Assembly: GCA_035516895.1 (NCBI GenBank)
Contig: DATIZY010000358.1
Coordinates: 1-35,086, forward strand
Reading direction: 5' to 3'
DNA: 35,086 bases
Origin: Gp7-AA10 sp035516895
GTDB lineage: Bacteria; Acidobacteriota; Thermoanaerobaculia; Gp7-AA8
The notes under the pieces are model-generated. The model had not been told where the DNA came from and searched no databases. It saw nothing but the letters and a program-made list of their open reading frames with translations. A program made the position numbers and the translations under genes. Positions 1 to 8,184 of this stretch are shown here, piece after piece (position 1 is the first letter of the stretch; every line of letters begins with the position of its first letter).

Positions 1-176
1 GGAAGAGCGTCGTAGGAAAGAAACTCGCCGCAGACTTTGTCGCGCGGGAACGAATCGCGGTCGATGAGCGCGACGGAAGCGCCGCGTTTCGCGAGGAGCG
101 CGGCGAGCGTCGAGCCCGCGGGACCCGCGCCGACGATGGCAACGTCGAACGCGTTCCGCGGTCCCGTCACTTCCAT
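1..176 (-). CDS. FAD-dependent oxidoreductase, geranylgeranyl-reductase-like (N-terminus only)
   Basis: Only the first 58 codons are present; the gene runs off the left edge. The N-terminus has the Rossmann FAD/NAD-binding signature VAIVGAGPAGS, followed by the acidic strand end LIDRD and the segment FPRDKVCGEFLS, which is typical of the geranylgeranyl reductase / halogenase-like flavoprotein group. The ATG overlaps the last codons of the upstream methyltransferase by 10 nt (ATGGAAGTGA), so the two are probably translationally coupled. With a ketosynthase and a methyltransferase before it, it probably oxidises or reduces a polyketide-, fatty-acid- or isoprenoid-derived product. The substrate cannot be told from the fragment. 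Confidence 0.85.
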   Translation of the reverse strand, partial: MEVTGPRNAFDVAIVGAGPAGSTLAALLAKRGASVALIDRDSFPRDKVCGEFLSYDAL

Positions 177-817
177 AGCAGCACGCCGAATCGAAAGGGC
201 CACGCCCGGACGACTTCGCATCGCATCGCACCGGCACTCTGGACGATGGCGCGCGCTTCCTCGATGGTGTAACCGCGCAGAACCGACGCCGGCGCATCGT
301 TTCGCGTGATCGGCCCGACGAGCCGCAAAAGGGCGAGAAGTCTGACGAAGAGGAGCGGAACGTAGTGGCGACGCGTGTCGTTGACCGCGACGCCGCGGCG
401 CGCCACCCGCAACGCTTCGCGGAGCATCTCGCGATTCTGCTCCGGTGTGAGGTGGTGGAAGAAATGCGCGGAGGTCACGACATCGAAGGACCCGTTGCGA
501 AACGGCAATTGCAGCGCATTCGCGACGACGCGCCGCACTCGCGAGCGGCCGCGAAGGTAAAGCAGGTGTTCGATTTTCAGATCGATCCCGACGCGGAATC
601 CGCCGACGGTCTCGATCGCGTCGGCAGTTCCCGTTGCGACGTCGAGCACGGACGCCGGCTCTTTTGCGACGCGGCGAAGCAGCATTCGATAGACGCGCGC
701 CCCGCCCCAGATCGAATTGAAGCGCCGCAGATCGCGGAGCGATCGCTCGACGTCGTCGCGCGGCGCGTCGTGTTCGTCGAGCATCTCCGGCGTGTCGATC
801 CGTTTCGGAACGAGCAA
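167..817 (-). CDS. class I SAM-dependent methyltransferase
   Basis: The protein has the SAM-binding motif I SVLDVATGTADA, an acidic end of strand 2 (VGIDLK), and the post-motif segment LPFRNGSFDVVTSAHFFHHL typical of small-molecule class I methyltransferases of the ubiE/menG-like type. It is about 216 residues long. The start is uncertain. TTG at 817 lies 2 nt after the ketosynthase stop and gives an N-terminus LVPKRIDTPEMLDEHD; an ATG at 784 would give 205 residues. I prefer the TTG because it restarts translation immediately after the upstream gene, but neither start has a convincing ribosome binding site. It lies between a ketosynthase and a flavoprotein in one coupled unit, suggesting methylation of the ketosynthase product or a derivative. 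Confidence 0.85.
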   Translation of the reverse strand: MLVPKRIDTPEMLDEHDAPRDDVERSLRDLRRFNSIWGGARVYRMLLRRVAKEPASVLDVATGTADAIETVGGFRVGIDLKIEHLLYLRGRSRVRRVVANALQLPFRNGSFDVVTSAHFFHHLTPEQNREMLREALRVARRGVAVNDTRRHYVPLLFVRLLALLRLVGPITRNDAPASVLRGYTIEEARAIVQSAGAMRCEVVRAWPFRFGVLLWK

Positions 818-819
818 CG

Positions 820-2067
820 TCAGACCCGCTTCAGAACCAATGCCGAGTTTTTGGAACCGAAGGCGATCGTGTTGCAGACGGCGGCCTCGACGCGCGCGCG
901 GCGCCCGGTGTCCGGCACGTAATCGAGATCGCATTCCGGATCGGGGTTCTCGAGGTTGATCGTCGGCGGCAGCACGCCGTCGCGCATCGCCATCAGCGTC
1001 GCCGCGACGCCCGCCGCGCCGCACGCGCCCTGCGGATGGCCGATCATCGATTTCGTCGACGATCCCGCGAGCGCGCTCGCGGTCCTGCCGAAGGCGATCT
1101 TCACCGCGCGCGTCTCGATTCGGTCGTTCAGATCGGTCGACGTGCCGTGATAGTTGATGTAGCCGACGTCGGCGGCATCGATGCCTGCCTCTTTGATCGC
1201 GAGCTTCATCGCGCGCGCCGGCTCTTCGCCCGATTCGTCCATGCGCACGCGATGATGCGCATCGCACGTCGAGCCGTATCCGGCGACCTCCGCGTAGATC
1301 TTCGCGCCGCGGGCCCGCGCCGTCTCTTCGCGCTCCATGACGAACATCCATGCGCCTTCCGACAGCACGAAGCCGTCGCGGTCCTTCGAGAACGGACGCG
1401 ACGCGCTCTCGGGCGCGTGATTGCGCGAATTCGAAACGATGCGCATCACGCAAAAGCCGGTCATCACGGCTTCGGTGATCGTCGCGTCGGCGCCGCCGCA
1501 GACGACGTAGTCGACGACGCCGAGCTTGAGGTTGCGGTACGCGTAACCGATCGCGTCGGTCGATGACGTGCAGCCGGTCGAGATCAAATGCGAGAAGCCG
1601 TGGAAGTCGTAGGCCATCGAGATTTCGGAGGCGATGGTGCCGATCGTGCCGGAGGGAATCGAGTAGATCGATGCCTGGCGCTCCGCGTCGTTGAACCACA
1701 GCTCGTACATCCGCTCGCTGAACTCCACCGCGCCGCCGCCCGAGCCCAGCATCACGCCGATGGCGCGCTTGGTCTCGAGATCGAGCCGCGTGACGTCGAG
1801 CCGGGCATCGCTGAGCGCCTCGGCGGTCGCGGCGATCGCCATCGGCACCACGCGCGCGACATGGCGGATGTTCTTCGGATCCACCCAGACGTGCGGATCG
1901 AAATCGACCTCGCCCGCGACCCGGCAGGGAAGTGACGACGCATCGAACTGCGTGATCGTGCGAATTCCCGAGCGGCCACCGGCGAGCGCCTCGAAGTATT
2001 TTTCGCGGCCAATTCCGTTGGGACTGAGAACTCCGATTCCTGTGATGACGATCCGGGCCCGTGTCAT
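820..2067 (-). CDS. beta-ketoacyl-[ACP] synthase, FabF-like
   Basis: This 415-residue protein is a full-length condensing enzyme of the KAS I/II family. The catalytic triad is complete: Cys166 in STGCTSSTD, His307 in NYHGTST and His344 in GHPQGACG. The N-terminus VITGIGVLSPNGIG and the end AFGSKNSALVLKR are typical. Such enzymes join malonyl-ACP to an acyl chain. Here the gene leads a three-gene unit with a methyltransferase and an FAD oxidoreductase rather than lying beside fabD/fabG/acpP. That points to a specialised lipid or polyketide pathway more than housekeeping fatty acid synthesis. There is no chain-length-factor partner or acyl carrier protein in the window. The 64-bp gap to the divergent gene at 2132 must hold its promoter. 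Confidence 0.93.
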   Translation of the reverse strand: MTRARIVITGIGVLSPNGIGREKYFEALAGGRSGIRTITQFDASSLPCRVAGEVDFDPHVWVDPKNIRHVARVVPMAIAATAEALSDARLDVTRLDLETKRAIGVMLGSGGGAVEFSERMYELWFNDAERQASIYSIPSGTIGTIASEISMAYDFHGFSHLISTGCTSSTDAIGYAYRNLKLGVVDYVVCGGADATITEAVMTGFCVMRIVSNSRNHAPESASRPFSKDRDGFVLSEGAWMFVMEREETARARGAKIYAEVAGYGSTCDAHHRVRMDESGEEPARAMKLAIKEAGIDAADVGYINYHGTSTDLNDRIETRAVKIAFGRTASALAGSSTKSMIGHPQGACGAAGVAATLMAMRDGVLPPTINLENPDPECDLDYVPDTGRRARVEAAVCNTIAFGSKNSALVLKRV

Positions 2068-2131
2068 TCAGTTCGCAGAACTCGTTTTACCACTGAAAAG
2101 ATTGCAAAATCACAGATGGTAGGATGCCGCC

Positions 2132-2881
2132 ATGCGTCTCGGTTCGATCATGTTCTCGATTTTCGTTCTCTCCGTTCCGGTTTTCGCGCAGCCAACACCG
2201 ACGGCCGACGAGCTCGCTCACCGAACATTCGACGTGCTCGCCGGCGACGGCGCGTGGGAGCGCGCGCGATTCTTCTCGTACACGTTCACGCTCATCGGCG
2301 ACGGCCAGGTCGTTTCGCAATTTCCACAGAAATGGGACCGCGTGACGGGCGACTACCAGGTCAGCGGAAAGCGAGCGGACGGCCTCGCGTTCGAAGCGAC
2401 GATCAACGTGCTCACCGGCGCCGTTCACGGATCGATCCAGGGACGCGAGGTGCACGATGCCGCCGATTTGAAGAGTCTGTACGACATCGCGTCCGAGCGG
2501 TTCATCAACGACACCTTTTGGCTGCTGATGCCGCTCAAGATGTTCGATCCCGGTTTCTATCGCGCGTACGACGGCACGCGCAGCGACACATGCGGCCACA
2601 CGTGGGATGTGCTCAAAATCACGGTGGAGGCGGTCAAAGGGAACCCGACCGCCACCTATTGGGCGTGGATCAACCGCGATACGCGGATGGTTGAGCAGTG
2701 GGACATCAAACTCGCCACGATGCCCGCCGATGCGCCGCCCGTGTCGGTGGTGTTTCACGACTATCGCAGAATCGCAGGACTTCTGATTTCGACTCGCCGT
2801 GAAGCGCGCGGACAGAATCAGGTCGTGCGTTTCGATGATCTTCAGATCCTTCCGGAGACCCCGAAAGACTCGTTCAAATAG
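2132..2881 (+). CDS. secreted protein of unknown function
   Basis: The protein is 249 residues long, with a clear Sec signal peptide (hydrophobic stretch MFSIFVLSVPVFAQ, cleavage expected after VFAQ or FA). The mature part is rich in aromatic and charged residues and reads like a beta-sandwich or half-barrel (FTLIGDGQVVSQFPQKWDR, then repeated strand-like segments). This resembles LolA-like or outer-membrane-lipoprotein-sorting-type folds, but I see no diagnostic motif. It contains a single cysteine (DTCGHTWDVL). It is transcribed alone, divergent from the ketosynthase unit and convergent with the BON lipoprotein. Function unknown; a periplasmic location is the only firm inference. Confidence 0.8.
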   Translation: MRLGSIMFSIFVLSVPVFAQPTPTADELAHRTFDVLAGDGAWERARFFSYTFTLIGDGQVVSQFPQKWDRVTGDYQVSGKRADGLAFEATINVLTGAVHGSIQGREVHDAADLKSLYDIASERFINDTFWLLMPLKMFDPGFYRAYDGTRSDTCGHTWDVLKITVEAVKGNPTATYWAWINRDTRMVEQWDIKLATMPADAPPVSVVFHDYRRIAGLLISTRREARGQNQVVRFDDLQILPETPKDSFK

Positions 2882-2937
2882 GTTGCAACGAGCTGCCGGC
2901 TGGCTCGAGGAAGACACCTTCCGCCCGGTTCGAGTAA

Positions 2938-2957
2938 GGCCAGCCTGAAGGCTGGCC
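2938..2957. repeat. palindrome between convergent genes
   Basis: GGCCAGCC-TGAA-GGCTGGCC forms a perfect 8-bp stem with a tetraloop in the 90-bp gap between two convergent genes. A partial related copy (GCCGGCTGG) lies at 2895-2903. There is no T-run on either side, so it may be a REP-type element acting as a weak bidirectional terminator rather than a classical intrinsic terminator. Confidence 0.6.
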
Positions 2958-2971
2958 GGCACCCTCGCAGA

Positions 2972-3265
2972 CTACGGTTTGACCGAGATCTGATCGATCA
3001 CTTCGGTGACGCCGTTGACCTTGCGCGCATCGTCGATGGCTTTCTGGCGATCCGTGGTCGACTTCACATCACCGCGCAGCGTCACGACGCCGTTCTTGTC
3101 GACGTTCACCGTCATGCCGGTGATGCCGTCCGCCGCCTGATTCTTTCTGACCTCGTCCGCGATTGCCGTGCTGTCCATTCCCTTCGGCGTGTACTTGTTC
3201 CAATTGGAACAGCCAAAAGCGGTTAGAGCGATCGCAACCGTAAGTGACGCAACAACTTTCCTCAT
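2972..3265 (-). CDS. BON-domain lipoprotein
   Basis: The protein is 97 residues. ATG at 3265 is chosen because GGAGGT lies 6-11 nt upstream; an in-frame start further out at 3298 lacks this. The N-terminus is a lipoprotein signal (hydrophobic run ending AFGC). A single BON domain follows: IADEVRKNQAADGITGMTVNVD, then GVVTLRGDVKSTTDRQKAIDDARKV and the closing VTEVIDQI. BON domains bind membranes or phospholipids and occur in OsmY and DolP, envelope-stress proteins. This one is probably anchored to the inner leaflet of the outer membrane or the periplasmic face of the inner membrane. It is monocistronic. Confidence 0.88.
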   Translation of the reverse strand: MRKVVASLTVAIALTAFGCSNWNKYTPKGMDSTAIADEVRKNQAADGITGMTVNVDKNGVVTLRGDVKSTTDRQKAIDDARKVNGVTEVIDQISVKP

Positions 3266-3357
3266 CTTCTTACCTCCGTCGGCATTGCCGCGGAGCAATA
3301 GGCGAGCCAGGCTGGGGGCAGGAATTATGGTACTCTATCCGACCCCAGGGTTAAGCG

Positions 3358-4494
3358 ATGGCGATTCTCACAATTCGTTTGTTTGGAGAATTTCGCGCGA
3401 CCGATCACCGCGGCAATCCGCTGCAGATCGGCAGCCGCAAAACGCAAGCCCTGCTCGTCTGGCTCGCGCTCCATCGCAACACCGCCGTTCCTCTGCAAGA
3501 CTTCGGCGCGCTGTTCGGAGTCGATGACATCGCCGGCCTCGCTCGCGATCTCCGCAACGCGCTGCGCAGCCTTCCCGCCGATGTGATCGCAGGCGAGGAC
3601 GACAATATCCGCCTTCGTCCGGCAGCGCTCGACGTCGATGTCGCCCGTTTCGACTCGCTCACCACCTCCGGCTCGATCCATGCGCTTCGCCAGGCCGCCG
3701 ACGTATTCACCGGCAATCTCGCGGAGGGATTCGCGAGCGGCATCGCGGCGTTCGATCAGTGGCTCTCGGGCGAGCGCCTCCACTATTGGCGCGCGGCGCT
3801 CTCCGTCCTCGGACGGCTCCTCGCGGTGCAGATCAAAGCCGGCTGGTGGGAAAGCGCGTCGGAGACCGCCGGCCGCATGCTGACGCTCGATCCGACGCAG
3901 GAAGTCGTTCATCGCACGCTGATGCGGCTGCGCCTCGAACAGGGACGTCCCGACGCCGCGCTCCGCCGCTACCAGGAGTGCGCCGACATTCTGCGCCGCG
4001 AATTCCAGCGCAAGCCGAACGTCGAGACCGAGCGTGTGCACGAGGAAATCCTCGCCGCGCTGGAGCAGACGCCCGCACCGCGCGACCTTCTGCGCAAGCC
4101 GTTCGATCGGTCGGTGCTGATCCTCGTCGTCGAAGATGATGCGGTGTCGGCCGCGCTCATCGACGGATTTCTCAGCGAGGCCGGCTACGAAGCGATCTGC
4201 GTCGGCGACGGCGCGGACGCGTTGCTCGAGCTCGGCCGCCGCGAATTCGACCTCCTCGTTCTCGACATCAACATTCCCACGCTCGACGGCCTGAGGCTGT
4301 TCGAGATCATGATCCAGAAGGGCATCGACACTCCGGCGATCTTCGTCACCGGTTCGGCGAGTCCCGATGTCGAAGCCCGAAGCCTCGAGCTCGGCGCCGC
4401 CGATTTCCTGCGCAAACCGATCCGCAAAGAAGCGCTGCTGCCGCGGATCCGAACCATCCTTCAGCGCCGCGAACGCGCCCGCGAAAACTCGTGA
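3358..4494 (+). CDS. BTAD transcriptional regulator fused to a receiver domain
   Basis: The protein is 378 residues. Residues 1-95 resemble the winged-helix DNA-binding domain of SARP/AfsR regulators (ILTIRLFGEFRATDHRGNPL, then RKTQALLVWLALH), although the wing region is short. Residues about 95-240 form a bacterial transcriptional activator (BTAD) helical repeat domain, with VARFDSL at its start and RLEQGRPDAALRRYQECADIL. Residues about 251-375 are a CheY-like receiver with an acidic pocket (VVEDD), phospho-acceptor Asp303 in LVLDINIP, a Thr in FVTGSA and Lys in RKPI. The receiver is C-terminal, the reverse of an ordinary OmpR-type regulator. The stop overlaps the GTG of the histidine kinase gene (GTGA), so the pair is a dedicated two-component or phosphorelay system. 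Confidence 0.9.
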   Translation: MAILTIRLFGEFRATDHRGNPLQIGSRKTQALLVWLALHRNTAVPLQDFGALFGVDDIAGLARDLRNALRSLPADVIAGEDDNIRLRPAALDVDVARFDSLTTSGSIHALRQAADVFTGNLAEGFASGIAAFDQWLSGERLHYWRAALSVLGRLLAVQIKAGWWESASETAGRMLTLDPTQEVVHRTLMRLRLEQGRPDAALRRYQECADILRREFQRKPNVETERVHEEILAALEQTPAPRDLLRKPFDRSVLILVVEDDAVSAALIDGFLSEAGYEAICVGDGADALLELGRREFDLLVLDINIPTLDGLRLFEIMIQKGIDTPAIFVTGSASPDVEARSLELGAADFLRKPIRKEALLPRIRTILQRRERARENS

Positions 4495-6482
4495 TCGTTC
4501 CCATCCTCATCGCCCTCGTCGTCGTGGGCGGCGTGTCCGCAGTCGTCGTCATTGCCAACCTGCGCGGGCAGGCGCGTGAATCGCGCCGCGTCTCCGCCGA
4601 GCAGATCGAACTGGCGGAGGGGGAACTCGGCGCTGTGCGCGAGCGGCTTCGCCGCGCCGAGGCGGCGAGCGCGACGAAGAGCGAGTTTCTTGCGAACGTC
4701 TCGCACGAGATGCGCACACCGCTGCACAGCATCCTCGGCATGCTCCAGCTTTCCGTCGACAGCGAGCCGTCCGTCGAGCGACGCGAGCAGCTGCAGATGG
4801 CGCGCCGGTCGGCGGAAAACCTGCTGGCGACGATCGAGGACGTCCTCGACTTCACGCGCATCGAAGCGCAGAAGCTCGAGCTGGAACCGGTCTACTTCTC
4901 GGTGCGCGAGCTCATCACCGATACGATGAAGACCCTCGGCGTCACCGCGGCGCAGAAGGGATTGCACGTCGCGTTCGTGATCGCCGCCGACACACCCGAC
5001 CGGCTGTGGGGCGATCCGCTGCGGCTGCGCCAGATCGTCATCAATCTCGTCGGCAACGCGATCAAGTTCACGACACAAGGCGAAATCGTCGTACGCGTGT
5101 GGCCGGAGCCGTCGTTCGGATCCGACGTCATCCTCCATCTGCAGGTGCGCGACACCGGCATCGGCATCGACGCCCACAAGCGCGCGACGATCTTCGATCC
5201 GTTTGCGCAGGCGGACAGCGCGCACTCGCGCCGCTACGGCGGTACGGGCCTCGGCCTCTCGATCGTGTCCCGCCTCGTCGAAGCGATGGGCGGACGCATC
5301 GACGTCGACAGCAAGCCGGGCAAGGGGAGCACCTTCCACGTCGGCGTGAAGCTCGCGCACGATTCGATCGGCGGCGTCAGCGAGCCGCAGTGGCAGAGCG
5401 CGCTCGCCGGAGTGCGCGTGATCGTCATCGAGCCGAACGCGACGACGCGCTCGGTCCTCGGCGAGATGATGACGGCGCACGGGATCGTGCCCGAGCTCTA
5501 CGCGAGCGTCGCCGACGCGCTGCAGCCGTCGATCCGCGAGGCGTTCTCCGGCGTCGTGATCGACGCCGTGACGCTGGCGTCGACGCCTTGGATCTCGCCC
5601 GTCCCGATCGTGCAGATTCTCTCGCCGCTGGCGACGGTGCCCGGCCCGACCGTCAGCGTCACGCGCCCGGTCGGTGAACGCGAGCTCCTCGAAGCGCTCG
5701 CCGTTGCCCTCGGCATCATCGATCGGCGCTTGTCGTTCACGCTCGAACGCCGGATCGACAACGTCCGTCCGCTCGCGGTGCTGGTGGCGGATGATCATCC
5801 GGTCAACCTCGAGTTCGCGGCCGAAGCGCTGCGCAGACTCGGGCACACGGTCGCCACGGCGGCGAGCGGACCGGAGGCGCTGCGGCTGTTTCAGGCGCGC
5901 ACGTTCGACGTCGCGCTGATCGATGTGCAGATGCCGGGCATGGATGGATTCGAAGTCGTGACGCGCCTGCGCGCGATCGAGCGCGGGCATCACACGCGCG
6001 TCATCGCGCTCACCGCCTACAGCGCGCCCGAAGACCGGCAGCGCTGCATCGATGCCGGGATGGACGGCGTGCTGACGAAACCGCTGACGCAGAACCGGCT
6101 CGCAGCGGTTCTTCGCGGCCAGTCACCCGAGCCGGAATCGGACACGATCATGGAAGCGGTGGGCGGCAACGTGAAGCTGCTCGCGCGGGTGCGCGACGCG
6201 TTCACATCGCAGTCGCCGCGGCTCCTCGGCACGATGCGCAGCGCGATCACGGAGCGAAACTCGGAGGAGCTCTACCGCGCGGCGCACACGCTCAAAGGCG
6301 CGATCAGCAACTTCGGCATGGGCGAGGCCCTCGAATCGGCGATCCAGATCGAGCGCGCCGGCCGCGACGCCGACTTCGACTCCGCGTCCGCTCTGCTTCC
6401 GTCGCTCGAGTCAGCCGTGCACGATCTGGAAGAGCGCATGAGCGCCGCGCTCGCTGCCGCGGAGAACGCGGCGGCATCGTAG
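4491..6482 (+). CDS. hybrid sensor histidine kinase with receiver and HPt domains
   Basis: The protein is 663 residues from a GTG start that overlaps the upstream stop. One N-terminal membrane helix (residues 1-23) is followed by a short coiled coil with no recognisable sensor domain. HisKA follows, with phospho-acceptor His72 in SHEMRTPLHS, then HATPase_c (NLVGNAIKF, DTGIGID, GGTGLGLSI). Residues about 305-405 look like a degenerate receiver lacking the acceptor Asp. A complete receiver follows at about 425-540, with VADDHP and Asp478 in LIDVQMPG. The C-terminus is an HPt domain with His599 in AAHTLKG. The layout supports a relay His72 to Asp478 to His599 to Asp303 of the neighbouring BTAD regulator. 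The stimulus is unknown; a lone helix may mean that it senses through a partner. Confidence 0.93.
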   Translation: MIVPILIALVVVGGVSAVVVIANLRGQARESRRVSAEQIELAEGELGAVRERLRRAEAASATKSEFLANVSHEMRTPLHSILGMLQLSVDSEPSVERREQLQMARRSAENLLATIEDVLDFTRIEAQKLELEPVYFSVRELITDTMKTLGVTAAQKGLHVAFVIAADTPDRLWGDPLRLRQIVINLVGNAIKFTTQGEIVVRVWPEPSFGSDVILHLQVRDTGIGIDAHKRATIFDPFAQADSAHSRRYGGTGLGLSIVSRLVEAMGGRIDVDSKPGKGSTFHVGVKLAHDSIGGVSEPQWQSALAGVRVIVIEPNATTRSVLGEMMTAHGIVPELYASVADALQPSIREAFSGVVIDAVTLASTPWISPVPIVQILSPLATVPGPTVSVTRPVGERELLEALAVALGIIDRRLSFTLERRIDNVRPLAVLVADDHPVNLEFAAEALRRLGHTVATAASGPEALRLFQARTFDVALIDVQMPGMDGFEVVTRLRAIERGHHTRVIALTAYSAPEDRQRCIDAGMDGVLTKPLTQNRLAAVLRGQSPEPESDTIMEAVGGNVKLLARVRDAFTSQSPRLLGTMRSAITERNSEELYRAAHTLKGAISNFGMGEALESAIQIERAGRDADFDSASALLPSLESAVHDLEERMSAALAAAENAAAS

Positions 6483-6494
6483 CGGCGCACCTCA

Positions 6495-6584
6495 GCCGGC
6501 CGCGGATGCCGGCGCTCCGTTGCAGGGCACGACAGTGTCGTGCCGAAAACCCCGGGGGTGCGGCACGGCGCAGCCTTGCCCTAC
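6495..6584 (-). repeat. two REP-type palindromes
   Basis: Two palindromes fill the gap between the convergent kinase and RES genes. Read on the minus strand, 6584-6562 is GTAG followed by the imperfect hairpin GGCAAGGCTGCGCCGTGCC. 6518-6495 is GGAG followed by a GCCGGC...GCCGGC hairpin. A GTAG or GGAG tetranucleotide beside a hairpin is the known layout of REP sequences mobilised by RAYT transposases. The TAG of the first copy is the stop codon of the RES gene. Confidence 0.7.
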
Positions 6585-7039
6585 TTTTTCGTGAGCCGCA
6601 CATCGAGCTCGAACTTCTCCGGCGTTCCGATCGCGATCTTCCTGAATTTCGGATGGGCGGGATTGAGCAGGTAGTTGCTTTCGCCCGGCACGATGACGCT
6701 CGGGACGCGAAGCACGGCCGAACGTGCGCTGCGCACCCATTCATCTCCGATTGCCTGCAGCGCCGGCGGCGCGGGATAGTCGCGCCAGTTCTTCGGGAGA
6801 TCTGCCATGCCGCTGACGAGCTTCTCATCGAAGTCGCAGCGGATCAACACGAAGTCCGGCAGCGTGGCCATGCGGCGGACGCGGACGAGCACCTCGAGCG
6901 TGGCGAGGGCGGCGTTCTCGGCCGTGTAGACGACGCGGGTTCCGATCGAGCTCCAGCGGCCGCCGAAGAGCCACGCTCCTTCGCCATCGAAAGCGCCGGC
7001 TTGAAACTTCGCCTCGACGATGCGCCAGGCGTGGATCAC
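6581..7039 (-). CDS. RES-domain NAD+-degrading toxin
   Basis: The protein is 152 residues from a GTG at 7039 placed 1 nt after the antitoxin stop (TAGCGTG), which implies coupled translation. It has the RES-family layout: AWRIVEAKFQ near the N-terminus, GRWSSIGTRVVYTAEN, then a helix with the conserved Glu (ALATLEVLVR). Characterised RES toxins such as MbcT, and Res paired with Xre, destroy NAD+ by phosphorolysis or hydrolysis and arrest growth. Length and residue pattern are normal, so the toxin looks intact. The stop codon lies inside a REP element. It is the last gene of the nuo-rex transcription unit, or has its own promoter before the antitoxin. Confidence 0.88.
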   Translation of the reverse strand: MIHAWRIVEAKFQAGAFDGEGAWLFGGRWSSIGTRVVYTAENAALATLEVLVRVRRMATLPDFVLIRCDFDEKLVSGMADLPKNWRDYPAPPALQAIGDEWVRSARSAVLRVPSVIVPGESNYLLNPAHPKFRKIAIGTPEKFELDVRLTKK

Positions 7040-7040
7040 G

Positions 7041-7514
7041 CTACGAGAAGACGCCGTGCTCGATGCGGCCGATGAGATTCTCGACCTCGCGTGCGCCGGT
7101 CTCGGTGCGCGCGAGTTCGATCGGAACGGCGCCTCCGAACGCGATTTGCGGTTCGGCGAGCCATGTACGCGCGGCTGCGGCATCGCCGTGAAACAGATCC
7201 AGCACTCTCCACAGGACACGAGCCGCAGTGACGAGCCGGTCCGACTCTTCCGGCGCGAAGCGTCCCTCGGTGCGGCGGCGGCGCAGCGTTCGCGAAGGAA
7301 TCTGAACGAGCGCGGCGACTTCGTCGAGCTCCAGGCCGATCGCGCGCTGCAGCCGCTCGATGGCTTCGAACGGAATGCCGCGAGCGATCGCGCGCAGCAG
7401 CTCGTTGAGGTTCGACGCGCGGATCCCCAACAGAGCGGCGAAGTCGAACGGGGCGGCGGCGGCGAAAGAGCTCTTGGCCATTTGGCCCCATTGTGCGGCC
7501 ATTTGGCCGGCCAC
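7041..7514 (-). CDS. Xre/MbcA/ParS-type antitoxin
   Basis: This is the antitoxin of the RES toxin downstream. It has an Xre-like helix-turn-helix in the middle (LQRAIGLELDEVAALVQIPSRTLRRR) and a C-terminal DUF2384 toxin-binding domain (ARTWLAEPQIAFGGAVPIEL, ending RIEHGVFS), the standard architecture. The start is uncertain. GTG at 7514 lies 1 nt after the rex stop (157 residues). ATG at 7481 would give a more usual N-terminus MAKSSFAAAAPFD and leave a 34-nt gap holding two palindromes. Conditional cooperativity and autorepression are usual for this family. Confidence 0.87.
   Translation of the reverse strand: MAGQMAAQWGQMAKSSFAAAAPFDFAALLGIRASNLNELLRAIARGIPFEAIERLQRAIGLELDEVAALVQIPSRTLRRRRTEGRFAPEESDRLVTAARVLWRVLDLFHGDAAAARTWLAEPQIAFGGAVPIELARTETGAREVENLIGRIEHGVFS
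7476..7508 (-). promoter_or_regulatory. candidate antitoxin operator: two GGCCA-N2-TGGCC palindromes
   Basis: GGCCATTTGGCC occurs identically at 7476-7487 and 7497-7508. Each is an inverted repeat with a 2-nt centre, and the centres are 21 bp apart, two helical turns, so dimers would bind one face. The site lies at the 5' end of the antitoxin gene, where autoregulatory operators of this family are found. If translation starts at 7514 the repeats are coding instead. Confidence 0.5.
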
Positions 7515-7515
7515 G

Positions 7516-8181
7516 TCAAGCCGTGTCGTCCTCGACGCCTTTGAGATAGAAGGACAGCAGCTCCAGGTTGATGCGCAGGTCGACGCTCTTGATCTTGACG
7601 TGCTCGTGCGCGCGGAGCTGCGCCGGCGCGAAGTTCAGAATCGCCGTGACGCCCGCCGCGACAAACGCCGCGTAGACGTCCTGCGCCGCGCCGGCGGGCA
7701 CGGCGATGATCCCGATCTCTACCCGCCGCTCTCCAACGATCCGCGGCAGCTCGGTGAGTGCGAGCACCGGAATGCCGCTGCGCGACATGCGGCCAATCTT
7801 CGCCGGATCGACATCGACGAGCGCCGCGATCTGAAATCCGTTGTCGTTGAACCCGCGATAGTCGGCGAGCGCCATGCCGAGGTTGCCGGCGCCGGCGATG
7901 ACGACGTTGCGGTTGCGGTCGATGCCGAGCTCGCGCACGAGATGCTCTTTCAGCCGCGAGACGTTGTAGCCGACGCCCCGCGTGCCGAACTCGCCGAAAT
8001 ACGCGAGGTCCTTCCGGATCTGCGCCGAGTTGAGATGGAATCGCTCGGCGAGCTCCGCCGAGGAAACGGTGTGCTGCCCCGCCGACTCGAGATGCGCGAG
8101 GCAGCGGAGATACACCGACAGCCGGCCCGTGGTGAGCTCGGAGACTGCGTCGTGGTCGCTCTGCGTCCGGTTCTGGGCCAT
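7516..8181 (-). CDS. rex: redox-sensing transcriptional repressor Rex
   Basis: The protein is 221 residues. The N-terminal winged helix contains VSSAELAERFHLNSAQIRKD followed by YFGEFGTRGVGYNV, the Rex signature. A Rossmann NAD(H)-binding domain follows with VVIAGAGNLGMALADY and the acidic VDVDPAK. The C-terminal swapped helix is present (LLSFYLKG). Rex represses respiratory and fermentative genes when NAD+ is abundant and releases DNA when NADH rises. The ATG lies 3 nt after the nuoN stop, so rex is the last core gene of the complex I operon. A Rex operator is present in front of nuoG, which gives an autoregulatory loop. Confidence 0.96.
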   Translation of the reverse strand: MAQNRTQSDHDAVSELTTGRLSVYLRCLAHLESAGQHTVSSAELAERFHLNSAQIRKDLAYFGEFGTRGVGYNVSRLKEHLVRELGIDRNRNVVIAGAGNLGMALADYRGFNDNGFQIAALVDVDPAKIGRMSRSGIPVLALTELPRIVGERRVEIGIIAVPAGAAQDVYAAFVAAGVTAILNFAPAQLRAHEHVKIKSVDLRINLELLSFYLKGVEDDTA

Positions 8182-8184
8182 TCG

